A stretch of 64,000 nt of DNA, taken from assembly GCF_000876655.1 (NCBI RefSeq), contig NZ_JYCN01000019.1, positions 1 to 64,000 of the forward strand. Reading direction: 5' to 3'. The stretch is from Arthrobacter sp. SPG23 (GTDB lineage: Bacteria; Actinomycetota; Actinomycetes; Actinomycetales; Micrococcaceae). This document shows, piece after piece, positions 30,656-40,836 of this stretch (the first letter of the stretch is position 1; every line of letters starts with the position of its first letter). The position numbers were made by a program, and so were the translations under genes. Below the pieces are notes generated by a model that saw only the letters and a list, made by a program, of their open reading frames with translations, made no database searches and was not told where the DNA came from.

Positions 30656-31858
30656 CGCGTCCACGAAGCTCTCGGCATCGAACGGGGCGAGGTCATCCGC
30701 GCCCTCGCCCAGCCCGATCAGCTTGACCGGAACCCCGAGCGTCTTCTGGATGGCCACCACGATGCCGCCCTTGGCCGTGCCGTCCAGCTTGGTAAGCACG
30801 ATGCCGGTGATGTTGACTACTTCGGAGAACACCCGGGCCTGGTTCAGGCCGTTCTGTCCGGTGGTGGCGTCCAGCACCAGCAGGACCTCGTCCACCTCGG
30901 CAAGCTTCTCGATGACACGCTTGACCTTGCCTAGCTCGTCCATCAGGCCCACCTTGTTCTGGAGCCGGCCGGCGGTATCGATCATCACCACGTCGACTTC
31001 CTGGTCGATGCCTGCCTTGACCGCTTCATAGGCGACCGACGCGGGGTCGGCGCCGTCGACGTCGGACTTCACCGTGGGGACGCCCACGCGCTGGCCCCAC
31101 GTGGCGAGCTGCTCTGCGGCGGCGGCACGGAACGTGTCCGCGGCGCCCAGCAGGACGTCCTTGTCCTCGGCCACGAGGACCCGCGCCAGCTTGCCCACGG
31201 TGGTTGTCTTACCCACGCCGTTGACGCCCACAACCATCATGACGGACGGCTTGTCGGCGTGGCGTTCGGTGCGGAGGCTGCGGTCCATGGTCGGGTCCAC
31301 AAGTTTGATCAGTTCTTCGCGGAGCAGGGCTTTGACCTGCTCCGGGGTCCGTGTTCCCAGCACCTTGACGCGCTCCCGAAGGGCGTCGACCAGCTGCATG
31401 GTCGACTCGGTGCCAAGATCCGCCAGCAGCAGGGTTTCCTCGACCTCGTCCCAGACGTCCTCATCAATCTTGTCGCTGGACAGGAGCGCGAGCAGGCCCT
31501 TGCCGAAGATGTTGTTGGACCTGACAAGGCGTTCCCGGAGCCTTGTCAGCCGTCCCGCAACAGGCAGCGGCGTCTCCACCGCAATGGTCTCAAGCCCCGC
31601 CGCGTCATCGGGGACCTCAGCGGTCTCCAGCCCTTCGAGGTCGACGCCGCCGGGTGCCCTGCGCTCCGGCGATACCGACGGGCTTTCCTCCACCAGCGTT
31701 CCGCCCGCACCGCGCACGGGTTCGACAGGATCGTTGGCGTCCCGGGTGCCCGGGTACTTGGTGATGTTCCGGCGGGTCTTCAGGAGGACCGGGATCAGTC
31801 CGCCAATGACCACCAGGGCAGCGAGGATGGCAAGAATAATGGGGAGGATGTCATTCAC
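30644..31858 (-). CDS. ftsY: Signal recognition particle receptor FtsY
   Basis: 404 residues. An N-terminal membrane helix (about 4-28, ILPIILAILAALVVIGGLIPVLL) anchors it, unlike E. coli FtsY, as is usual in actinobacteria. An acidic linker (about 35-100) leads into the NG domain with GVNGVGKTTTVGKLA, DTAGR and TKLDGTAKGG. Partner of Ffh in this window. It lies 63 bp downstream of smc. Confidence 0.96.
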   Translation of the reverse strand: MNDILPIILAILAALVVIGGLIPVLLKTRRNITKYPGTRDANDPVEPVRGAGGTLVEESPSVSPERRAPGGVDLEGLETAEVPDDAAGLETIAVETPLPVAGRLTRLRERLVRSNNIFGKGLLALLSSDKIDEDVWDEVEETLLLADLGTESTMQLVDALRERVKVLGTRTPEQVKALLREELIKLVDPTMDRSLRTERHADKPSVMMVVGVNGVGKTTTVGKLARVLVAEDKDVLLGAADTFRAAAAEQLATWGQRVGVPTVKSDVDGADPASVAYEAVKAGIDQEVDVVMIDTAGRLQNKVGLMDELGKVKRVIEKLAEVDEVLLVLDATTGQNGLNQARVFSEVVNITGIVLTKLDGTAKGGIVVAIQKTLGVPVKLIGLGEGADDLAPFDAESFVDALLN

Positions 31859-31921
31859 TCCCCTAGCTTCTCACACACGTTTCACACATGTGTCACCCAT
31901 GAAATGCTGCCGCGCGGGCCG

Positions 31922-34900
31922 CTAGACTTCCGCGCCGAGTCGCTGGCTGATGACTGTTGAAACCCCGTCACCCCGCATGGTGACGCCGTACAGCGCGTCG
32001 GCAACCTCCATGGTCCGTTTCTGGTGCGTGATGACAATCAGCTGGCTGGACTCGCGGAGTTCTTCGAAAATCGTGATCAGCCGGCCCAGGTTGGTGTCAT
32101 CCAGGGCCGCCTCCACTTCGTCCATCACATAGAACGGCGAAGGCCTCGCTTTGAAGATCGCCACGAGCAGGGCCACTGCCGTGAGCGAACGCTCGCCCCC
32201 GGACAGCAGGGAGAGCCGTTTGATCTTCTTGCCGGCAGGCCGCGCCTCCACCTCAATACCGGTGGTGAGCATGTCGGCAGGGTCGGTCAGGACCAGCCGG
32301 CCTTCACCACCGGGAAAGAGCCGGGCGAAAACACGAACGAACTGTGCCGATGTGTCTGCGAACGCTTCGGCGAACACCTTTTGGACCCGGTCATCCACTT
32401 CCTTGATGATGTCCAGCAGGTCCTTGCGGCTGGATTTGAGGTCCTCGAGTTGGCTGCTGAGGAACTGGTGCCGCTCTTCCAGCGCGGCGAACTCCTCCAG
32501 TGCCAGCGGATTCACCCGTCCCAGGGAGGACAGGTCCCGTTCCGCTTTCCGGAGCCGTTTCTCCTGCTCGGCGCGGACGAATGGTTTGCCTTCCAGGATG
32601 GGACTGCCGTCCTCGTCCACCGGTGCCCGGAGGGCCGCCCACTTGTCATCGGACGCCCCTGCCGGCACCGGGACCGGCTGGTCGGGACCGTAGTCGGCCA
32701 CGAGCTGCTCGGGCGATAAGCCGAGTTCCTCGACGGACCGCAATTCGAGGGCTTCGATCCGAAGCCGCTGCTGGGTGCGGGCCAGCTCATCGCGGTGCAC
32801 CGAATCCGTCAATTCCGCCAGCTCGCGGCCGAGGGCGTCGTTCTGCGACCGTACCTCCAGAAGCTCACGGTCCCTGAGTTCCCGTTCTTCCTCCGCAAGG
32901 TCACGCGTGTGCAGGGCGACATCCACGGAAATGTCCATAAAGCCGATGACCTGCTCCACCGCAGCTGAAACGGCCGCCGCCCTGCGGGCCTGGCGCCTGC
33001 GGCGGCGGGCACGATGCGCAGCTTCCTCCCGCGCCCGGCGTTCCGCCACCGCTGCCCGTTCCAGGGAAAGGGCGCGATTGCGGGTGGCAGTCAGTTGCTC
33101 CTCGGCACTCCGCAGCGAAAGCCTGGCCTCCATCTCGGCCGACCTCGCAGCCGATGCCGCCAGTGCGAGCTCGTCACGGAGCTCGGCCGAAGGTTCCTCA
33201 TCTTCGGGGACCTGCCGGGCTGCGTCCAGGCGCTCGGTTGCAGCCTGCAGGGCCTCCTCCTCTGCCACGATATTGGCCTCAGCCCTGGCCAGCGACGCAC
33301 CAAGCCGTTCGCTCTCGCCCACTGCGCTGCGCAGCACCGAGTTCAAATGGCCCAGCCGTTCGGCCACAGCCGCCAGCCGGGCATCTGATTCGTGAAGCCG
33401 CTCCAAGGCTGCGTCCGCGCGTTCCTGGGCCTGGGTCTTTCGTGCCCGGGCGGCGGCAAGCGCAAAACGGTTCCGCTCAAGCTCCGCGCTGACGCTGGCA
33501 AGCCGGGTTTCGGCGTCGTCGACGGCGGCCTGCACCTCCAACAGTGAGGGTGCACTCGCCGAGCCGCCCCGTACCGTGAAAGCCGTGAAGGTGTCGCCCG
33601 CCCGTGTCACGGCCGTCAGACCGGGCTGCGCACGGATGAGCGCCGACGCTGAGTCCATGTCCTCGGTAACGGCTGTCCCGGCCAGCAGCCTGCGCAAAAG
33701 GGTGTCGATCAGGTGGCCCGCATCGGGGGTTCCGTCCTCCGGTGTCGACGGGAATCCGTCCGGCCCCGATGCAGAGACCTTGACAAGGTCCGCAGCCCAG
33801 CGGGCTTCGTCGGGAAGTTGCCGGGGCGCACCTACACCTGCGGAGAGCGGGTCCGCGGCGTCGTTCGCTGCCGGCGCCGCCACCAGCATCGAGGCAAGGC
33901 CGGCGTCGTCCGCCTTGAGCAGCTGCAGGGCTTCTACTGCGGTTCCGGCGTCCCGAACCACGACTGCATCGGAGGAGTTTCCCAATGCGGCCGCGATTGC
34001 CGCTTCATAACCCGGCTCTACGGAGAGCACCGACGCCACCGGCCCTATGATCCCGGGCAGTCCCGAGTCGGCCACGCGGCCCGACCCGTCCTTGCGGTTA
34101 AGCCCAAGCTGCAGTGCGTCCCGCCGGGCCAGCAGCGAATCGCGCTCCCGTTCCCCTTCACGCTCGGCAGACTTCAGCGCCTCTATGTCCTCGAGGATTG
34201 CGTCCAGTGATGCACTCGCGTCCTCGTAATCAGCGTCCAGCGATTCCTCGCCCTCCTCGACACCGGCAACCTGCGATTCAAGGGCTGTGAACTCGCCCTG
34301 GGCGCGGCGCCGGCGTTCCTCGCCGGACGTCTGGGTTTCCCGGAGCCGGCCAAGCTCGGCCTGTGCAGCCTCCACGCGTGAGCGCGCCGCACCCACCTGG
34401 CCGGCCAATTTAGCCAGCCCCTCCCGGCGGTCAGCAGCAGCACGGAGCACCGCAGCCAGCCGCTTGTCTTCGGCACTTGCAGCAGTTTCGGCGACCTGCT
34501 TGGCTGCCGTGGCGGCTTCCAGTGCAGTGCGCTTTTGCAGGATCCCGTCTTCCAGGGCGGCCTGTTCTTCGCGGACCCGGGCGGCATTCCTTTCAAGCTG
34601 TTCCGGATCCCGTCCGGAGTCGGGCATCTCGTCCGCAGCACCCAGAAGCCTGCGGCGTTCCTCCGCGAGCGACCCTAGGGAGCGGAATCTTTCCCGGCCC
34701 GCCGATAGCTGGTACCAGGTGTCACGCGCAGCATTGAGCCGGGGGGTGGCTTCCGCCGCACGTTGTTCCAGCGCCGCCTGCCGCTCACGACCGTTTTCGA
34801 GGCCCCTCTCAACAACTGCCCGGCGGGCCTTCAGAGCAGATTCATCGGCTACGTCCTTGGCCAGGGCGGACTGCAACTGCACGAGGTCGTCCGCCAGGAG

Positions 34901-35584
34901 CCTGGCCCGGGCGTCCCGGACCTCAAACTGGACGCTTTGGGCCCGGCGCGCCACTTCCGCCTGCTTGCCCAGCGGGGTCAACTGGCGACGGATTTCACTG
35001 GTGAGGTCGCTCAGCCGCTGCAGGTTTGCTTGCATCGCTTCCAGCTTCCGGACCGTTTTTTCCTTGCGCCTGCGGTGCTTGAGGATGCCTGCAGCCTCCT
35101 CGATGAAGCCGCGCCGGTCCTCCGGGGTAGCGTGCAGGACCTTGTCCAACTGGCCCTGCCCCACGATCACGTGCATTTCGCGGCCCAGGCCGGAATCGGA
35201 GAGCAGTTCCTGGATGTCCAGGAGACGGCAGCCAGCGCCGTTAATGGCGTACTCGGACCCGCCGGTGCGGAAGAGCGTCCGTGAGATCGTCACTTCGCTG
35301 TACTCGATCGGCAGCGCGCCGTCCGTGTTGTCGATGGTCAGCGAGACATGGGCCCGGCCCAGCGGCGGCCTGCCGGAGGTGCCCGCAAAGATGACGTCCT
35401 CCATCTTGCCGCCGCGCAATGTCTTGGCACCCTGTTCGCCCATGACCCAGGCCAGGGCATCCACAACATTCGATTTACCGGAACCGTTCGGACCGACCAC
35501 TGCAGTGACGCCCGGCTCGAATTCGAACGTCGTGGCTGACGCGAACGACTTGAATCCGCGGACGGTCAGGCTCTTGAGGTGCAA
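31922..35584 (-). CDS. smc: Chromosome segregation protein SMC
   Basis: 1220 residues. Head N-lobe with Walker A GPNGSGKS at 31-38, two long coiled-coil arms, a central hinge (about 520-690, GLPGIIGPVASVLSVEPGYE), and head C-lobe with signature LLSGGERSLTAVALLVAIF, Walker B FYVMDEVEAALDD and the switch ITHQKRTM. I start at TTG 35584, which gives the family N-terminus LHLKSLTVRGFKSFA, with AGGAG about 13 nt upstream; the in-frame extension to 35932 has no family sequence. Forms condensin with ScpAB. Normally followed upstream by rnc and mutM, but here an 8-kb block intervenes. Confidence 0.96.
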   Translation of the reverse strand: MHLKSLTVRGFKSFASATTFEFEPGVTAVVGPNGSGKSNVVDALAWVMGEQGAKTLRGGKMEDVIFAGTSGRPPLGRAHVSLTIDNTDGALPIEYSEVTISRTLFRTGGSEYAINGAGCRLLDIQELLSDSGLGREMHVIVGQGQLDKVLHATPEDRRGFIEEAAGILKHRRRKEKTVRKLEAMQANLQRLSDLTSEIRRQLTPLGKQAEVARRAQSVQFEVRDARARLLADDLVQLQSALAKDVADESALKARRAVVERGLENGRERQAALEQRAAEATPRLNAARDTWYQLSAGRERFRSLGSLAEERRRLLGAADEMPDSGRDPEQLERNAARVREEQAALEDGILQKRTALEAATAAKQVAETAASAEDKRLAAVLRAAADRREGLAKLAGQVGAARSRVEAAQAELGRLRETQTSGEERRRRAQGEFTALESQVAGVEEGEESLDADYEDASASLDAILEDIEALKSAEREGERERDSLLARRDALQLGLNRKDGSGRVADSGLPGIIGPVASVLSVEPGYEAAIAAALGNSSDAVVVRDAGTAVEALQLLKADDAGLASMLVAAPAANDAADPLSAGVGAPRQLPDEARWAADLVKVSASGPDGFPSTPEDGTPDAGHLIDTLLRRLLAGTAVTEDMDSASALIRAQPGLTAVTRAGDTFTAFTVRGGSASAPSLLEVQAAVDDAETRLASVSAELERNRFALAAARARKTQAQERADAALERLHESDARLAAVAERLGHLNSVLRSAVGESERLGASLARAEANIVAEEEALQAATERLDAARQVPEDEEPSAELRDELALAASAARSAEMEARLSLRSAEEQLTATRNRALSLERAAVAERRAREEAAHRARRRRRQARRAAAVSAAVEQVIGFMDISVDVALHTRDLAEEERELRDRELLEVRSQNDALGRELAELTDSVHRDELARTQQRLRIEALELRSVEELGLSPEQLVADYGPDQPVPVPAGASDDKWAALRAPVDEDGSPILEGKPFVRAEQEKRLRKAERDLSSLGRVNPLALEEFAALEERHQFLSSQLEDLKSSRKDLLDIIKEVDDRVQKVFAEAFADTSAQFVRVFARLFPGGEGRLVLTDPADMLTTGIEVEARPAGKKIKRLSLLSGGERSLTAVALLVAIFKARPSPFYVMDEVEAALDDTNLGRLITIFEELRESSQLIVITHQKRTMEVADALYGVTMRGDGVSTVISQRLGAEV

Positions 35585-35688
35585 GGTGGTTCGGATCTCC
35601 TGAGTGGCTGAAGCGGGCTGTTCCCGCCTTAAATCTACTGCGTGCCTCCGACAAAGCCCGGATTTTGGCCTGTTGCGGTATGCAGACC

Positions 35689-35719
35689 CTTGCCACGCCT
35701 CGTGGCAAGCCCTTAGACT
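35689..35719 (+). promoter_or_regulatory. Candidate promoter with overlapping dyad before the large exported protein
   Basis: CTTGCCACG-CCT-CGTGGCAAG (35689-35709) is a perfect 9-bp-arm dyad. Inside it TTGCCA (35690-35695) could be the -35 with TAGACT (35714-35719) as -10 at 18 bp. If used it would give an unusually long 5' leader, about 220 nt, before the ATG at 35950. The rest of the 365-bp gap shows no gene; promoters for smc must lie here too. Confidence 0.45.
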
Positions 35720-35949
35720 CGCGGCTAAAGGTTGCTTGACGCTGCTCGACCCGGTGGTCTCACACCGGATCGACTTGGCAGGATCCAGCGGAGCTGGACG
35801 GGCCATGATGCAGTGAGGGGCGTTATCGACGCGACCTTTTGCTGGACGACAACTGAATATCTTGGTTTGGCTGCGCCGGGGGGCGGCATGCAGGGCAGTG
35901 CACAAAGCACCGCCTGATTCGCAACTGCGCACTCACTCCAGGAGTTCAC

Positions 35950-38900
35950 ATGTCTGTACCCTCAGCCGATCGCACGCTCAAAGCCTTCAAGCAGGTCATC
36001 TTCCTGCTGGCATTAGCCATGGTGGCCGCGCTCCTGCCGGCTGCAGCACCTGCCGGGCTCTTACCGTTCGCATACGCGGCGGACCCTTGTGCGCCCGTTG
36101 TGAACGCCATTGCCTGCGAAAATTCCAAGCCCGGAAGCCCGCCCTCCGAGTGGGACATCACCGGGGCCGGTGATTCGGACATTCAGGGGTTTGCCACCGA
36201 CATCAGTGTTAACGCCGGCCAGCCGATCAACTTCAAGATTGACACCAACGCCTCCAATTACAGCATCGCCATCTACCGGACCGGCTGGTACCAAGGCCTC
36301 GGGGCCCGCAAGATCGCAGACGTCACGCCCCTGGCCTTCCGGCAATCACAGCCCCAATGCCGGTCCGACGTGACAACGGAACTTTACGATTGCGGAACGT
36401 GGGCTGTTTCGGCCACGTGGCAGGTCCCGGCCACGGCCGTCTCCGGCGTCTACGTCGCACTGCTGACCCGGCCGGACACCGGCGGCCAAAGCCACATCAC
36501 TTTTATTGTCCGCTCCGACGGCAGCCATTCCGACGTGGTCTTCCAGACCTCCGACACAACGTGGCAGGCCTACAACACCTACGGCGGGGCCGACTTCTAC
36601 CAGGGGGCCGTCAACGGCAGGGCCTACAAGATCAGCTACAACCGGCCGTTTGCCACCCGCGGTGAGTCCTCGGGTCGGGACTTCTACTTCGGTAACGAGT
36701 ACCCTCTGGTTCGGTTCCTGGAGAAAAACGGCTACGACGTCAGCTACATCAGCGGCGTCGACACCCACCGGAACGGCGCGCAGCTCCTCAACCACAAGGT
36801 ATTCCTTTCCGTGGGCCACGACGAATACTGGTCAGGTCCCCAGCGGGCCAACGTGGAAGCCGCGCGCGACGCCGGTGTTAACCTTCAGTTCCTGTCCGGT
36901 AACGAAATGTACTGGCGCACGCGCTACGAACCGTCCCAGGTCGACGGGGCAGCGTTCCGGACCATCACCTCCTACAAGGAGACATGGTCCAACGGCAAGA
37001 TTGATCCCAGCACCGAATGGACCGGAACGTGGCGTGATCCCAGATACGCCTCACAGGCCAATGGAGGGGGCCTGCCCGAGAACGGACTGACAGGCACGCT
37101 CTATATGTCCAACTTCACGGATCTTCCGGTCACCGTGAGTGCCGCAGAGGGCAAGGCACGCCTGTGGCGCAACACTCCGCTCGCGTCGCTGGCCGCCGGA
37201 AGTTCAGCCCAGCTGGCACAACATACTGTCGGTTACGAATCCAATGAGGACCTCGACAACGGCTTCCGGCCAGCCGGCACGATCAGGCTGTCCACCACTA
37301 CCGGCGCCGTCGATCAGTACCTCCAGGACTTCGGCAACACGGTGAAGCCGGGAACAACAACCCATAACACCACGATGTACAAGGCAGCGAGCGGTGCGCT
37401 GGTCTTTTCGGCCGGCACAGTCCAGTGGACCTGGGGCCTCGACCAGGAGCATGACGGGAACGGTGCCGCTGCGGATCCGCGGATGCAGCAAGCCCAGATC
37501 AACCTGCTGGCGGACATGGGCGCCCAGCCGGGGACGCGGGATACGGCGCTGACCGCGGCAAGTGCCAGCAGTGATGCGGCAGCACCAACAGTATCCATCT
37601 CCTCCCCGGCTGAAGGGGCCGTCATCGCGCACGGCGGCAGCGTCACGGTGTCCGGCACAGCCAGCGATACCGGCGGCATCGTAGCCGGCGTCGAAGTCTC
37701 CACCGACGGCGGGACCACCTGGCATCCTGCCCAGGGCAAACAAAACTGGACCTACACGTATATCCAGAAAGGGCTCAACACGGCCAGCATCAAGGTGCGT
37801 GCCGTCGACGACAGCGCCAACATCGGCACCGCCTCTACGCGAAACCTGCAGCTAAGCGGCCCCTACACCGTCTTCGGCCAGCAGGTCCCCGCGGTGCCGG
37901 ATTCCCAGGACGGAGGCGCCTACGAGCTCGGTATGAAGATTACGCCGAGCGTGGACGGCTTCATCACCGGTGTCCGCTTCTACAAAAGCACCGGAAATAC
38001 CGGAACACACACGGGATCCCTCTGGAATTCGGCCGGACAGCGGCTCGCAACCGCTACCTTCACGTCAGAATCAGCCTCAGGGTGGCAGAAGGTCCTGTTC
38101 AGCCAGCCGGTAGCGGTTTCGGCTGGGCAGAAATACACGGTTTCCTACACCGCCCCCAAAGGCCACTACGCCATTAAGGACTACCAGTGGGCCAACTTCG
38201 GGTTCACTGAACCGCCCCTCACGGTGGCGGGCGGATTCGGGAGCGAGCCAGCCGGTGTCTACGGCGGTCCCGATGCCTTCCCGCAGAACAGTTTCGGCAA
38301 CGGCAACTATTTCGTTGATGCGGTTTTCGACACCGTGGACAACACCCCTCTGACAGCCTCCGGACAATGGCCCCTGGGCGGATCATCCAGTGTTCCCCAG
38401 TCGACCACTGTCGGAGCTGTCTTCTCCAAGCCGGTCACGGCGTCGAGCGTGCAGCTGACCCTGAAAGCGGCCGACGGCACCACAGTTGCCGGCACCACCG
38501 CCTACGACTCCACCACACGCAAGGTGACGTTCACACCGGGCGCCGTCCTGGCGCTGGCAACAACGTACACCGTGACGCTGGCCGCCACTGCCGCCACCGG
38601 CGGATCCCTGACGGACGGCGGAACGTGGTCGTTCACGACGGTGGTCTCACCGCCGACTCCGGGAAGCTGCCCGTGCAGCTTCTACGATGACTCCGTCCTC
38701 CCCGGAATCCAGGAGATCAGGGACGGCGTGCCGCTGACCCTGGGCATCCGCTTCTCGAGCACCGCAGACGGCACCGTGACGGGCGTCCGCTTCTACAAGT
38801 CATCGGGTAATACCGGCACCCATACCGGCACGTTGTTCACGGCCGCCGGGCAGCAGCTGGCAACGGTGACATTCGCAAATGAGAGCACCGCCGGCTGGCA

Positions 38901-40719
38901 GACTGCCAACTTCAACCAGCCTGTGGGGATGTCGGCGAACACCGAGTACATCATGGCCTACAAGACCTCGACCGGAGCATACTCCGCGACGGCGAACGGA
39001 TTTGGTTCCGGCGGCCTCAGCGTCGGAAACCTCCGGACGGTCTCCGATGCGGGTGCCTATTCCTACACGGGCGACTTCCCCAACGTCCGCTCCACGACGA
39101 GCTACCTCGTGGATGTCGTGGTGCAATATCCGGAGCCGGCGTTTGTGGCAGGTGCCCAGACACCGCTTCCGGGTTCATCCAGCGTTGCACTGGACACGAC
39201 CGTCGGAGCGACGTTCTCCAAGCCAGCCATCGCATCGAGTGTCCAGCTAACCGTCGCCGGACCTGGCGGCACGAACATTTCGGGGACCACGAGCTACGAC
39301 TCAGCGTCCGGCAAAGTGACCTTCACGCCGTCTGCGCCGCTGGCGGCGGCCACCAGCTATACAGCCGCGCTGACGGCCACTTCCACGACTGACCAGGTGC
39401 TCAGCGCCGGCGGTACCTGGACATTCACCACCGTGCCGCTTCCCAGGACCGACGGAGTGTGTCCGTGCACCCTCTACCAGGACACGGTGACTCCGTCCGT
39501 CATGGAAATCAAGGACGGAGTCCCGTTGGCCTTGGGCGTACGGTTTGCGAGCTCCACCAGCGGGCAGGTCACCGGTATCCGCTTCTATAAAGCCGCGGGC
39601 AACACCGGAACCCACACCGGTAGCCTGTTCAGCATCTCGGGCCAGCAACTCGCCACCGTCACATTCACGGCCGAGTCCACTGCCGGCTGGCAGACCGCAA
39701 CGTTCAGCCAGCCCGTCACCATAGCGGCCGACACCGAATACGTGGCTTCCTACAAATCGCCTACTGGCACCTATTCCGCCACTCCGGGAGGATTCTCAAC
39801 GGGCTTTACGAGCGGACCCCTGCGGACCACTCAGGACTCCGGCGGGTTCTCCTACAGCGGCGACTTCCCGGGCTCTTCTTCGAGTTCGAGCTACCTTGTG
39901 GACCTGGTCTTCCAGACCTCGGCCGTTGCCCCTCCCCCGGAGCCCCTGACTGTCACGGCACAGTCGCCGGCCCCTAATGCCACCGCGGTGGCGCTCAATG
40001 TCCAGCCCAGCCTGACCCTCTCCTCTGCCGTGCAGCCGGGCGCTTCACTGGTCATTGCTGCCGGCGGTACCAACATCGCAGGCACCTCGGCGTTGTCCGC
40101 AGATGGCCGCACGGTGACGTTCACCCCTTCACAGCAACTCCCGGGAAATACCGTCATCACTGCGAGCGCCGCGAATATCAGCTCGCTGGCCGGGGCGGCG
40201 CTCGCACCCACCTCCTGGCAATTCACAACCCTCACGCCCCCGCCGCCCACCCAGTCCCTCTTCGCGTCCCTGCTTCCGCAGATCGCAGCGTCGACGGATG
40301 TGCGGGCGGTGGAGCTCGGGGTGGCATTCAATTCGTCGATAGCCGGCTCCGTCACCGCAATTCGCTTCTACAAGGGCACCAGCAACACGGGAACGCACAC
40401 AGGTTCCCTATGGACGGCATCGGGAGTGCGGCTGGCCAAGGTGACGTTCACGAATGAAACGGCAAGCGGCTGGCAGACTGCCACACTGCCGACACCGATA
40501 GCGCTGACCGTGGGCACGAACTACATCGTGTCCTACAACGCGCCGGCGGGCCGGTATTCCTACACGCCCAACTTCTTCACGAAGGCGTGGACCAGCGGTG
40601 CCCTGACCGCCAGGGCGAACAACAACGGGCTCTACCGTTTTGGTTCGGGAACGGCGGTTCCCAACCAGTCAAGCAATAAGACGAACTACTTCGTGGATGT
40701 GGTGTTCGCCCCACGATAG
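35950..40719 (+). CDS. Large exported protein: N,N-dimethylformamidase-beta-like domain with Ig-like and DUF4082 repeats
   Basis: 1589 residues. A Sec signal peptide (about 1-43, cleavage near AYA-AD). Residues about 45-530 resemble the N,N-dimethylformamidase beta-subunit domain (WDITGAGDSDIQGFATDIS, HDEYW at 290-294, GNEMYW at 317-322). An Ig-like domain (about 542-635) follows, then DUF4082 units at about 658-797, 911-1057, 1174-1322 and 1436-1589, separated by Big_5-like Ig domains (798-897, 1061-1162, 1331-1430). DUF4082 units share GVRFYK-S/A-GNTGTHTGSL. CCPC pairs between units may form disulfides. No LPxTG or anchor, so secreted. A dimethylformamidase role is unproven; glycan or peptide amide targets are possible. 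GGAG precedes the ATG. Confidence 0.85.
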   Translation: MSVPSADRTLKAFKQVIFLLALAMVAALLPAAAPAGLLPFAYAADPCAPVVNAIACENSKPGSPPSEWDITGAGDSDIQGFATDISVNAGQPINFKIDTNASNYSIAIYRTGWYQGLGARKIADVTPLAFRQSQPQCRSDVTTELYDCGTWAVSATWQVPATAVSGVYVALLTRPDTGGQSHITFIVRSDGSHSDVVFQTSDTTWQAYNTYGGADFYQGAVNGRAYKISYNRPFATRGESSGRDFYFGNEYPLVRFLEKNGYDVSYISGVDTHRNGAQLLNHKVFLSVGHDEYWSGPQRANVEAARDAGVNLQFLSGNEMYWRTRYEPSQVDGAAFRTITSYKETWSNGKIDPSTEWTGTWRDPRYASQANGGGLPENGLTGTLYMSNFTDLPVTVSAAEGKARLWRNTPLASLAAGSSAQLAQHTVGYESNEDLDNGFRPAGTIRLSTTTGAVDQYLQDFGNTVKPGTTTHNTTMYKAASGALVFSAGTVQWTWGLDQEHDGNGAAADPRMQQAQINLLADMGAQPGTRDTALTAASASSDAAAPTVSISSPAEGAVIAHGGSVTVSGTASDTGGIVAGVEVSTDGGTTWHPAQGKQNWTYTYIQKGLNTASIKVRAVDDSANIGTASTRNLQLSGPYTVFGQQVPAVPDSQDGGAYELGMKITPSVDGFITGVRFYKSTGNTGTHTGSLWNSAGQRLATATFTSESASGWQKVLFSQPVAVSAGQKYTVSYTAPKGHYAIKDYQWANFGFTEPPLTVAGGFGSEPAGVYGGPDAFPQNSFGNGNYFVDAVFDTVDNTPLTASGQWPLGGSSSVPQSTTVGAVFSKPVTASSVQLTLKAADGTTVAGTTAYDSTTRKVTFTPGAVLALATTYTVTLAATAATGGSLTDGGTWSFTTVVSPPTPGSCPCSFYDDSVLPGIQEIRDGVPLTLGIRFSSTADGTVTGVRFYKSSGNTGTHTGTLFTAAGQQLATVTFANESTAGWQTANFNQPVGMSANTEYIMAYKTSTGAYSATANGFGSGGLSVGNLRTVSDAGAYSYTGDFPNVRSTTSYLVDVVVQYPEPAFVAGAQTPLPGSSSVALDTTVGATFSKPAIASSVQLTVAGPGGTNISGTTSYDSASGKVTFTPSAPLAAATSYTAALTATSTTDQVLSAGGTWTFTTVPLPRTDGVCPCTLYQDTVTPSVMEIKDGVPLALGVRFASSTSGQVTGIRFYKAAGNTGTHTGSLFSISGQQLATVTFTAESTAGWQTATFSQPVTIAADTEYVASYKSPTGTYSATPGGFSTGFTSGPLRTTQDSGGFSYSGDFPGSSSSSSYLVDLVFQTSAVAPPPEPLTVTAQSPAPNATAVALNVQPSLTLSSAVQPGASLVIAAGGTNIAGTSALSADGRTVTFTPSQQLPGNTVITASAANISSLAGAALAPTSWQFTTLTPPPPTQSLFASLLPQIAASTDVRAVELGVAFNSSIAGSVTAIRFYKGTSNTGTHTGSLWTASGVRLAKVTFTNETASGWQTATLPTPIALTVGTNYIVSYNAPAGRYSYTPNFFTKAWTSGALTARANNNGLYRFGSGTAVPNQSSNKTNYFVDVVFAPR

Positions 40720-40735
40720 ACCCGGGCATGCGTTT

Positions 40736-40781
40736 CCACTACCAGGGCCCCTCGGTTCTTTCCAAGGGGCCCTGGCAGTGG
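40736..40781. terminator. Terminator between the large exported gene and the propeller gene
   Basis: CCAGGGCCCCT and AGGGGCCCTGG form a perfect 11-bp stem around a 12-nt loop, extended by CCACT/AGTGG beyond one mismatch. It lies between convergent genes and can serve both strands. Confidence 0.85.
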
Positions 40782-40836
40782 TGCGAGGGCCCCTCGGTGC
40801 CCTGGCGGGCACAGCGGCCGGCGGTTCGGAAAGCAG

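Noticed and set aside
35585-35932. N-terminal extension of smc by 116 codons
   Set aside because: It lacks family sequence, crosses the likely promoter region, and the TTG at 35584 has a ribosome site and the exact family N-terminus.
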